NCBI GenBank assembly: GCA_964630305.1
Contig: CAZVTR010000022.1
Coordinates: 1-38,937 of the forward strand
Direction: 5' to 3'
DNA length: 38,937 bases
From: JAKPPT01 sp964630305
Lineage (GTDB): Bacteria > Spirochaetota > Spirochaetia > Treponematales > UBA12059
The notes under the pieces: model-generated
Databases searched by the model: none
The model's input: the letters and a program-made list of their open reading frames with translations, nothing else
What the model was told of the DNA's origin: nothing
Shown: piece after piece, positions 1 to 6,315 of the stretch
Numbering within the stretch: position 1 is the first letter of the stretch
Layout of the letters: every line of letters begins with the position of its first letter
Program-made: the position numbers and the translations under genes

Positions 1-30
1 AAAATTTTTTTATGATATAACCTGTTTTTC

Positions 31-57
31 TAAAGTCCATTTCTTGCATACCGATAC
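31..57 (+). promoter_or_regulatory. sigma-28 (FliA) promoter of flaB
   Basis: TAAA at 31-34, a 15-base spacer, then ACCGATAC at 50-57. This matches the flagellar sigma-28 consensus TAAA-N15-GCCGATAA at nearly every position. Transcription would start near 64, leaving an untranslated leader of about 160 bases before flaB. Confidence 0.85.
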
Positions 58-62
58 AAGTA

Positions 63-120
63 GTGAGGAATACCCCTTAAGGGACGGTGCGCGCGGTTCT
101 CTAAAGGGGGAAACCCTCAT
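63..120 (+). promoter_or_regulatory. structured 5' leader of flaB with competing hairpins
   Basis: Several complementary segments can pair in different ways. GTGAGG (63-68) pairs with CCTCAT (115-120), CCCCTT (73-78) with AAGGGG (104-109), CCTTAAGGG (75-83) is self-complementary, and GGG-AAA-CCC lies at 108-116. The pairings exclude each other, as in leaders whose fold controls translation or stability. No known RNA family is recognised. Confidence 0.45.
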
Positions 121-168
121 CGGTTTTAGGTGGTACATAGATTACCAGCCTTATGAAAGAGAATTACA

Positions 169-184
169 TCGGCAAGGATGCCGG
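169..184 (+). promoter_or_regulatory. candidate CsrA-binding hairpin in flaB leader
   Basis: CGGC (170-173), hexaloop AAGGAT (174-179), GCCG (180-183), extended by a T-G wobble pair. A GGA in a hexaloop on a short GC stem is the classical CsrA/RsmA target. A second cluster of GGA sits in the Shine-Dalgarno stretch AAGGAAAGGAGA (211-222), so one CsrA dimer could bridge both. CsrA repression of flagellin translation is known in Bacillus and Borrelia; its action here is inferred. Confidence 0.5.
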
Positions 185-227
185 GCGGAATATATACCCG
201 CTATGAGCTCAAGGAAAGGAGACAGGT

Positions 228-1088
228 ATGATCATTAATCACAACCTGAGTGCAATGTTTGCAAATCGTTCATTGGGAGTTACCAATCTCAATGTGGACA
301 AGAACATGGAGAAGTTATCATCCGGTATGCGCATTAACCGCGCAGGAGATGATGCTTCCGGTCTTGCAGTGTCGGAAAAGATGCGGTCCCAGATTCGTGG
401 TCTGCAGCGGGCTTCCAAAAATGCTCTTGATGGCATCTCGTTTATTCAGACTGCTGAGGGCTACCTCCAGTCAACACAAGATATCATTCAGCGCCTTCGA
501 GAGCTTGCAGTCCAGGCTTCGAACGGTATTTATACAGCAGAAGATCGCATGCAAATCCAGGTCGAAGTATCACAGCTCGTTGATGAAATTGACCGTATTG
601 CAAGTCATGCTCAGTTCAATGGTTTGAATATGCTGACAGGACGATTTGCACGTGAAACAGGCGAGAATGTCATTACCGGTTCAATGTGGTTCCATATTGG
701 TGCCAATATGGATCAGCGTGAACGTGTGTACATTGGAACGATGACATCAAAGGCACTAGGTGTAAAGAACGTTGGAGATGATTCAATTCTTACACTTTCA
801 AGTCCCGATAATGCAAACCGTTCAATTGGTGTTCTCGATGCTGCACTCAAAAAAGTCAACAAACAGCGTGCAGATCTTGGTGCTTACCAGAACAGGCTTG
901 AACATGCTATCCGCGGTATCGATGTAGGTGCAGAGAACTTGCAGGCAGCAGAGAGCCGCATTCGTGATGCAGATATGGCAAGCGAAATGGTTGAATTCAC
1001 CAAGAACAGAATTCTTGCCCAAGCAGGCAATGCTATGCTTGCACAGGCAAATCAAAAAACACAGCAGGTCTTACAGTTACTGCAGTAA
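228..1088 (+). CDS. flaB: flagellin FlaB, periplasmic flagellar core protein
   Basis: This 286-residue protein is the major core subunit of spirochaete periplasmic flagella, exported by the flagellar type III apparatus. The N-terminal domain (residues 1 to about 140) begins MIINHNLSAMFANR and carries the conserved LSSGMRINRAGDDASGLAVS helix. The C-terminal domain ends in the polymerisation helix with NAMLAQANQ and the terminal LLQ. The variable D2/D3 region is missing, as usual for spirochaete FlaB, and the length is typical. The ATG follows a strong AAGGAAAGGAGA ribosome site. The gene stands alone between a sigma-28 promoter and an intrinsic terminator, so it is a late-class flagellar gene, with probable post-transcriptional control by its leader. 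Confidence 0.97.
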   Translation: MIINHNLSAMFANRSLGVTNLNVDKNMEKLSSGMRINRAGDDASGLAVSEKMRSQIRGLQRASKNALDGISFIQTAEGYLQSTQDIIQRLRELAVQASNGIYTAEDRMQIQVEVSQLVDEIDRIASHAQFNGLNMLTGRFARETGENVITGSMWFHIGANMDQRERVYIGTMTSKALGVKNVGDDSILTLSSPDNANRSIGVLDAALKKVNKQRADLGAYQNRLEHAIRGIDVGAENLQAAESRIRDADMASEMVEFTKNRILAQAGNAMLAQANQKTQQVLQLLQ

Positions 1089-1108
1089 AAACGTATCACC
1101 TACAAACC

Positions 1109-1136
1109 AAAAAAGGCGCTTTCGAGCGCCTTTTTT
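1109..1136 (+). terminator. intrinsic terminator of flaB
   Basis: A6-GGCGCT-TTCG-AGCGCC-T6: a 12-base-pair stem with a UUCG tetraloop and a U tract, 20 bases after the flaB stop. Confidence 0.95.
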
Positions 1137-1173
1137 AATCATTTCCAAGTTTTGCAATTTTAAGAATAAGTTT

Positions 1174-1388
1174 GTGTACCAGAATTAGTATTTGTACCAG
1201 GTGTNNNNNNNNNNNNNNNNNNNNNNNNNNNNNNNNNNNNNNNNNNNNNNNNNNNNNNNNNNNNNNNNNNNNNNNNNNNNNNNNNNNNNNNNNNNNNNNN
1301 NNNNTTTGTACCAGGTGTCAAGTTAGAGTCAAGTTTACTCAACTTTTAAATCTTTTTGCTCTATATGTACTCTATATGTACCGGGTGT
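1174..1388 (+). repeat. GTACC(A/G)GGTGT repeat cluster broken by a gap
   Basis: Exact units lie at 1194-1204, 1308-1318 and 1378-1388, with a decayed unit (GTGTACCAGAAT) near 1175. This accounts for the roughly 360-base stretch between flaB and the hydrolase gene, in which no gene is seen. The N run at 1205-1304 is flanked on both sides by the same 14 bases, TTTGTACCAGGTGT. Confidence 0.8.
1205..1304. other. assembly gap (100 N) inside a repeat cluster
   Basis: Exactly 100 N. Both flanks are the same 14-base repeat sequence, so the assembly probably broke on the repeat. The true length is unknown. Confidence 0.95.
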
Positions 1389-1448
1389 TGTTTCATACTT
1401 AAAAATTACATATATTCTTATAAATTTTGTTTGTTTATGGAGTGCTAT

Positions 1449-2189
1449 ATGAAGAAAGTTCTTAAAGGTACCGGTCTGGCAATATTTAGCTTATTGGTTA
1501 TAGGAACTGCTGTTTTTTTTATTTGGGCAAAAAATCCGAGTATGGCACGAGAAGTAGCCCTAAATGCGCTCAAATCTGATGAAAAAGTTACAGTTGTTGA
1601 GACAAAACAGTATATTGCGTTTGAGCCAGCTGAGACTAAAACAGAAATTGGGTTTATTTTTTATCCAGGTGGACATGTTGATTTTCGCTCATATGCACCG
1701 ATTTTGCACAGAATTGCCGCTGAAGGCATTTTTGTCGTGCTCGTGCGAGTCAAGCTTGATCTGGCTTTTTTTGATGTTGATGCTGGTGCTCGATTTTTAG
1801 ATATATATCCAGGTATAAAAATCTGGACTACAGGCGGGCACTCGCTTGGAGGAGTAGCTTCAGCTTGGTTTGCTGCAAAGCATCCACAGATACGAGCGGT
1901 GGTATTTTGGGCATCTTACCCAGCTGATGATAAACTTTTGAAAAGTGGGATTAAGATGCTTTCAATTTATGGCACGCAGGATGGAGGTCTAGATAATGGG
2001 AAAAAAATCGAAGAACACAAACGGTTTCAGCCAGCTGATACAGTATTTCACATAATACAAGGAGGAAATCATGGGCAATTTGCTGATTATGGTCCACAGC
2101 CAGGAGATAAACCAGCGCTCATAACCCAAGAAGAACAATTTGCAGAAACAGCAAAGGTAACAGCAGATTTTATTAAACGTCTACCGTAA
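1449..2189 (+). CDS. alpha/beta hydrolase, membrane-anchored or exported
   Basis: A 246-residue alpha/beta-hydrolase-fold enzyme, probably an esterase or lipase-like hydrolase of unknown substrate. The N-terminus (MKKVLKGTGLAIFSLLVIG) is a signal peptide or anchor, placing it outside the cytoplasm. The nucleophile elbow is GHSLGG (Ser near residue 137). An acidic residue lies in GTQDGGLDNG and the catalytic His is in GGNHGQF. YPGGHVDFRSYAP would form the oxyanion-hole region. The ATG at 1449 is chosen over an upstream in-frame ATG because GGAG lies six bases before it and the signal peptide then starts correctly. It stands alone between two repeat clusters. Confidence 0.8.
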   Translation: MKKVLKGTGLAIFSLLVIGTAVFFIWAKNPSMAREVALNALKSDEKVTVVETKQYIAFEPAETKTEIGFIFYPGGHVDFRSYAPILHRIAAEGIFVVLVRVKLDLAFFDVDAGARFLDIYPGIKIWTTGGHSLGGVASAWFAAKHPQIRAVVFWASYPADDKLLKSGIKMLSIYGTQDGGLDNGKKIEEHKRFQPADTVFHIIQGGNHGQFADYGPQPGDKPALITQEEQFAETAKVTADFIKRLP

Positions 2190-2190
2190 G

Positions 2191-2297
2191 CAAAATATCC
2201 CTGTATAAAATATCCCTGTGTACCAGGTGTCTCAATGTTGGTTAGCGAAGTATACTTGTGTGAATTATACTTATGTACCAGGTGTCCCAATGTTGGT
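2191..2297 (+). repeat. repeat cluster upstream of the RAYT gene
   Basis: A tandem pair of AAAATATCCCTGT (near 2192 and 2207) leads into two GTACCAGGTGT units at 2220-2230 and 2275-2285. Both are followed by CAATGTTGGT, so the unit here is about 22 bases and the two copies lie 55 bases apart. The RAYT gene begins 140 bases further on. Confidence 0.8.
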
Positions 2298-2436
2298 GTC
2301 CCACTGTAGAAGGTACAATACAATTACTTGATAAATTTTTCCTATTATGCGCATGCGAAAATGCATTACCTCTCGTTAGTTATATTAGGGGAAACAAAAC
2401 TATGTGGTTCCCTTAGTATACATATGGAGGTAAAAA

Positions 2437-2964
2437 ATGGGCAGGGTGAGAAGAGAGCTAATTGAAGGAGTCCCATATCATGTTACTGTACGCATTAATA
2501 ACAGGTTGTTTTATTTCGACAATACTGAAGCCAAACGAATGTTTATTGAAGTAATGAAAAAAGTACAGCTTATTTATAAATGTAAAATTGAGTGTTTTAC
2601 AATCATGAATAACCATGTACATTTGATTGTGAAACCACGTCATGCAAAAGATTTACCTGGCATTATGCATCGCCTTTTAATGACTTTTGCTAAACGTTTC
2701 AATAAACGTTTTAAGCAGACTGGCCATGTATGGGAGAGCAGATACTATTCAAGGCCACTAAAAACTATGGGGGATATCGAAGGTGCTTTTCGTTACATAG
2801 CAAAAAATCCAGTTAATGCAAATTTAGTAAAGACTCCAATTGATTGGTTCTGGAGCAGTATTGCCTTTTATGAACGTAAAATGAGTTTATTTATTAGTGA
2901 TATCAGTGCAGAAATACTTGAAATTTATGAAAAGTATCATTTGTGCGGTTATCAATTTGATTAG
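2437..2964 (+). CDS. REP-associated tyrosine transposase (RAYT), IS200-like Y1 family
   Basis: A 175-residue single-strand DNA nuclease of the HUH/Y1 transposase family. The opening GVPYHVTVRINNRLFYF and the metal-binding HUH motif in NNHVHLIVKP (near residue 65) are typical. The candidate catalytic Tyr is in FRYIAKNPVNANLV (near residue 122). RAYTs are domesticated, single-copy relatives of IS200/IS605 transposases that act on short palindromic REP sequences. A strong site (GGAGG, 7 bases) precedes the ATG. The gene looks intact and no IS ends are visible. It lies next to copies of the palindromic GTACCAGGTGT repeat, and a short imperfect hairpin (2389-2412) sits just before it. Confidence 0.88.
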   Translation: MGRVRRELIEGVPYHVTVRINNRLFYFDNTEAKRMFIEVMKKVQLIYKCKIECFTIMNNHVHLIVKPRHAKDLPGIMHRLLMTFAKRFNKRFKQTGHVWESRYYSRPLKTMGDIEGAFRYIAKNPVNANLVKTPIDWFWSSIAFYERKMSLFISDISAEILEIYEKYHLCGYQFD

Positions 2965-3104
2965 TGTACTGAAACAACAGTTTCTGCTTTAGTGTGCATT
3001 TCTAAATGATTGGCAGAATAGTTTTTATATAATTGATGTTGTTGAAGTAATAGTGAAGCTAAAGCTGATTGCATTGATGCTTTTATTTTGATTACAATAT
3101 TCTT

Positions 3105-3553
3105 GTGCTTAAGGATCAGACTGAACATTTGCCAAATATTATCAGTGTAAGCAGAAGGACTGATATTCCTGCTTTTTTTGCATCCTGGTTTGAGAAGCGT
3201 CTTAACGATGGTTTTGTTGTTATAAGAAATCCATATAATTCAAAGCAAACAAAGACAGTCAGTTTAAAAGCAGATGATGTTTCTTGTTTTGTGTTCTGGA
3301 CAAAAAATCCTATGCCATTACTGGCTTTTTACTCTAGCTTACAGAAATATCCGCATTACTTTTTAATTACAATAACTGGATATGGAAAAGATATTGAACC
3401 AAATGTTCCTGAAAAAGATTTTGTACTAAAAGCTATAAAAAAAATACATAACAATGGATTAAAAAGTCATGCAATTATATGGCGTTATGATCCAATTATT
3501 ATTACTGAACAATTTTCATTTAGATGGCATTATAATAATTTTGAATCATTAGC
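3105..3553 (+). CDS. DUF1848 family protein, 3' end lost in gap
   Basis: The first 149 codons of a DUF1848 protein, shown by IISVSRRTDIPAFFASWF near the start, then VFWTKNPMPLL, LITITGYGKDIEPNVP and HAIIWRYDPIIITE. Family members are about 300 residues and bind an iron-sulfur cluster through C-terminal cysteines. That half is missing here because the reading frame runs into the N run. Function is unknown; a radical-SAM-like role has been proposed for the family. The GTG start at 3105 is uncertain, as no clear ribosome site is seen and the conserved part begins about 10 residues in. Sequence after the gap is pyrC on the other strand, so the genes converge. Confidence 0.75.
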
Positions 3554-3653
3554 NNNNNNNNNNNNNNNNNNNNNNNNNNNNNNNNNNNNNNNNNNNNNNN
3601 NNNNNNNNNNNNNNNNNNNNNNNNNNNNNNNNNNNNNNNNNNNNNNNNNNNNN
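3554..3653. other. assembly gap (100 N), true length probably over 0.7 kb
   Basis: The gap swallows the 3' halves of two converging genes: about 150 codons of the DUF1848 gene and about 90 codons of pyrC. The flanks share no sequence. Confidence 0.9.
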
Positions 3654-4420
3654 AATGTATGTTTTTTTTCATATGAGTGGGGTGCGCTATCAGAACCAAA
3701 AAAGAATTTAGGATTACCTGAAATTGCTGCTTTAATGAGCGCTTTTCGATCATGCTCTGTCTTTAAAACTGGCTTGCAGTAGAGACTGCTGTCGATTCCA
3801 TCATCTAATAGGTCGTCAACTGTGTATTTTAAATGATGAGCGGTAATGGTACCAGCTACGCGGTCTGGCCATTCTAAAACCGCATCAACGGTACCAGCTG
3901 TCGAGAGGTGCTCAATAACAACACGTAATTTGGGATAATGTGTAAGAATATATTCGATAGTGCTATAAAAATCTCTTTCTTTTAAAAATTCTGGACTTGT
4001 AGGTGATTCTGCATGAATGGATAAGACTCCCTGAGCTTCTTCAAGCATATAAAGTTCGTCTTTAATATCCGATGGATGAGTAGGGCCATCTTCAGCATTT
4101 GTTGTTGCCCCTGATGGATAATATTTACCGACTATTGCTCCAGCTTTTATACAGTTCAGTACAGTTTGCCTGCCCATACCTGGTACCAGCTTAAAAGCCA
4201 TTAAAACAGTGCAATCAATAGCATGTTTTACTAAAATAGTCTGAATAGTATTTTTATATTCAATAAGTCTTTCTGCTGTTGTTATGGGTGGTTTGGTATT
4301 GGGCATGACAAGGATATTTGCAAAATGCTTTGCAGTTTGTACTGTGTATGCTTCAAGCTCCTTACCTTGCCGGAGATGAACATGAAAATCAGATGGTTTT
4401 TTTATTGTTAGTTCAGTCAT
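3654..4420 (-). CDS. pyrC: dihydroorotase PyrC (homodimeric type), 3' end lost in gap
   Basis: The zinc enzyme closing carbamoyl-aspartate to dihydroorotate in pyrimidine synthesis. 255 residues are present of about 345 expected. The visible active site is complete: FHVHLR (His13, His15), Lys99 in GKYYPSGATTN (carboxylated metal bridge), His136 in SIHAE, His171 in IEHLST, and Asp244 and His248 in GSDSAPH. This is the E. coli PyrC type, not the longer Bacillus type. The ATG at 4420 overlaps the stop of the upstream phosphatase gene (ATGACTGA), so translation is coupled, which is an odd partner for a biosynthetic enzyme. A GTACCAGCTGT unit (3891-3901) lies inside and reads as TAGT. Confidence 0.93.
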
Positions 4421-6038
4421 AGAAAGAAAACTCCATGAGCGAAACGTCATCATCAAATGTATTATTTTTCATTCGAGAGCGAACAGCAGAAACAATTTCT
4501 CTTGCCCGAGATTCTTTGCATGGATTGAGACAACAGGAATTAGCTTCTTCTTTTAATATTTCAAGAAACTCGTCCCAACCCAGCAGGCTTTTATCACTAG
4601 TATGTACTTCATAGATACCGTCACTAAAAAGGAAAAGTGTGGAACCTGAATCAATTACTAGTGAATTTTCAGTAAAACGAGCTTGTTCATCAACGCCAAT
4701 AATTACACCATCTGTGGAAAGTTCTTGATGGGTGGCATCAGGCTTTACAAGAACAGCTGGCGGAGAACCCCCTGACGCATAATTTAATGTTCTAGTGCTG
4801 GCATTATAAACTCCATACCAGATAGTGAAAAACATGTTGTTTTGTTCTTCAAGTCTAAAACTGCTATTAAGACAGGATAGTACGCTTGCAGGTTCTTTGA
4901 AATTAACATTTCCTAACGCCTGGCTCCGCAGAATATTCATAATTGTAATTGACAGCAATGCAGCTTCGATTCCATGTCCGGAAACATCGATTAAAAATAA
5001 CATAAAATTGTCATTATCAATCGGTTGGTAATAAAAACTGTCGCCTCCTAAACTCAGCGAAGGGATAAAAACCCAATCTGCACGAACATGTTTCCAGGTA
5101 CTGCGCCGGGGCAGAATAGAATGAACATAACTTGCTGCATCACGAAGTTCTGCGGCGAGTTTTGCCTGTGTTTCCATAAGTTGTTTAAGAACTCGATCAC
5201 TCTGTTTTTTATACTCTTTTTTTTCAAGAATATTGTTAATCCGGGCTTTAAGCAGATTTTGATCAAAATTTCTAGGCATAAAATCATCAGCCCCTAGTTC
5301 AATGCTGCCAGCAATTACTTCTGGATCTTCCAATGAAGATATTACGATTACAGCAATGTCCCGAAGGTGCTCATCAGTTTTTAAAAACTCGAGCAATTGC
5401 AAACCATTCATCGAGCCAGGCAGCATCAAATCGAGTAATATTATGTCAAATGGGGCTTTTTTTAGAATATTTAAGGCATCTGTGGCATTTTGCGCTTGGC
5501 AGGTTACATGCCCCTGCCGTTCCAGGTGTTGTGATAGCAGTTCGAGGTTAGTCGGATCGTCATCAATTATGAGAAATCTGCCACGGTGAGTTTCTTTTTT
5601 TGCTGCTTTAGGAATATAAAATGTCGAAGGATTCGAGATAGTATTAACTGCCATAAGATTTTGGCTCATTGTAGCTGTTAGCTCATACAATCGGTTTGCT
5701 GAGTCAAGAATACGTTGAGAGTCATCTTGTATTTGTGGATAGGCAAAGCTTTTTGTGCGTACCAGCTGTCCAGTTGTCAACAAACTAAAAAAAACACCAT
5801 TGATAGTTTCAATAGCTTGCTGAACTGCATTGTAGTCAGGATTCGATTCTAGCAATGCATAGAGTGCAAAATAGTGTTCTTTGAGCTTGGTACCAGCTGT
5901 GTATAAATCTTTTACTATAGGCTGCAAAGTAACAGCCTCTTGAGGTAACTCTTGTTCTATAATACTAATGTAGCCAAGGATATGATTTAGAAAGGTCTGA
6001 GAGTCATGTCTGAATCTGGTTATTGAATCGATATTCAT
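4413..6038 (-). CDS. response regulator fused to SpoIIE/RsbU-type PP2C phosphatase
   Basis: A 541-residue soluble signalling protein. Residues 1-130 are helical; RHDSQTFLNHILGYISIIEQEL resembles a histidine-kinase dimerisation helix. Residues 154-275 form a receiver domain with acidic DDD (159-161) and phosphoacceptor Asp203 in LLDLMLPG. The usual Lys before the last turn is Arg in MPRNFD. A coiled coil (276-305) leads to the SpoIIE phosphatase (about 305-541) with GGDSF (331), DVSGHG (351), LFLFSDGIYE and the terminal DDDVSLM metal ligands. Such enzymes usually dephosphorylate anti-sigma-factor antagonists. It follows a small gene by 8 bases and overlaps pyrC. Two GTACCAGCTGT units lie at 5759 and 5890. 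Confidence 0.92.
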   Translation of the reverse strand: MNIDSITRFRHDSQTFLNHILGYISIIEQELPQEAVTLQPIVKDLYTAGTKLKEHYFALYALLESNPDYNAVQQAIETINGVFFSLLTTGQLVRTKSFAYPQIQDDSQRILDSANRLYELTATMSQNLMAVNTISNPSTFYIPKAAKKETHRGRFLIIDDDPTNLELLSQHLERQGHVTCQAQNATDALNILKKAPFDIILLDLMLPGSMNGLQLLEFLKTDEHLRDIAVIVISSLEDPEVIAGSIELGADDFMPRNFDQNLLKARINNILEKKEYKKQSDRVLKQLMETQAKLAAELRDAASYVHSILPRRSTWKHVRADWVFIPSLSLGGDSFYYQPIDNDNFMLFLIDVSGHGIEAALLSITIMNILRSQALGNVNFKEPASVLSCLNSSFRLEEQNNMFFTIWYGVYNASTRTLNYASGGSPPAVLVKPDATHQELSTDGVIIGVDEQARFTENSLVIDSGSTLFLFSDGIYEVHTSDKSLLGWDEFLEILKEEANSCCLNPCKESRAREIVSAVRSRMKNNTFDDDVSLMEFSFYD

Positions 6039-6046
6039 GCGTATGG

Positions 6047-6181
6047 TTAGCTTTTTTCAGCATTTGCTTCTGCATATTTTTTAAACTCTTCTTCGGTCAT
6101 TTTATCTGCGTACATGGGGTATAATGCTTCAACTAGTTCTTCAAGAGTAGGAAATTTTGCCCCATCAAGTTTATAAGCCAT
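6047..6181 (-). CDS. 44-residue small protein upstream of the phosphatase
   Basis: A short acidic protein that begins MAYKLDGAKFPTLEELVEAL and ends EEFKKYAEANAEKS. Its ATG has one of the best ribosome sites in the window (AAGGAG, 9 bases upstream), and its stop lies 8 bases before the phosphatase start, so it is the first gene of a three-gene operon with the phosphatase and pyrC. The sequence looks amphipathic and helical with no membrane segment. I do not recognise a family. A small regulator or partner of the phosphatase is possible but only inferred from position. Confidence 0.7.
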   Translation of the reverse strand: MAYKLDGAKFPTLEELVEALYPMYADKMTEEEFKKYAEANAEKS

Positions 6182-6246
6182 GATTGCAGCTCCTTAATGC
6201 ATATTGCAGCATTGATATGGTATCACTATGAATAGTACTCAATGTT

Positions 6247-6275
6247 TTGAGTTTTTGCAAGATTATTGTTATAAA
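6247..6275 (+). promoter_or_regulatory. possible sigma-70 promoter of the chemotaxis operon
   Basis: TTGAGT (6247-6252), 17 bases, TATAAA (6270-6275), about 40 bases before the cheA start. A second -35-like TTGACT at 6280 has no properly spaced -10. No sigma-28 site is seen here. Confidence 0.45.
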
Positions 6276-6315
6276 TCACTTGACTATTTACTGTATTCAT
6301 ATAAAACTTTATGGT

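Noticed and set aside
44..238. 64-codon frame before flaB
   Set aside because: It covers the structured leader, begins before the predicted transcription start and overlaps the flaB ribosome site and start.
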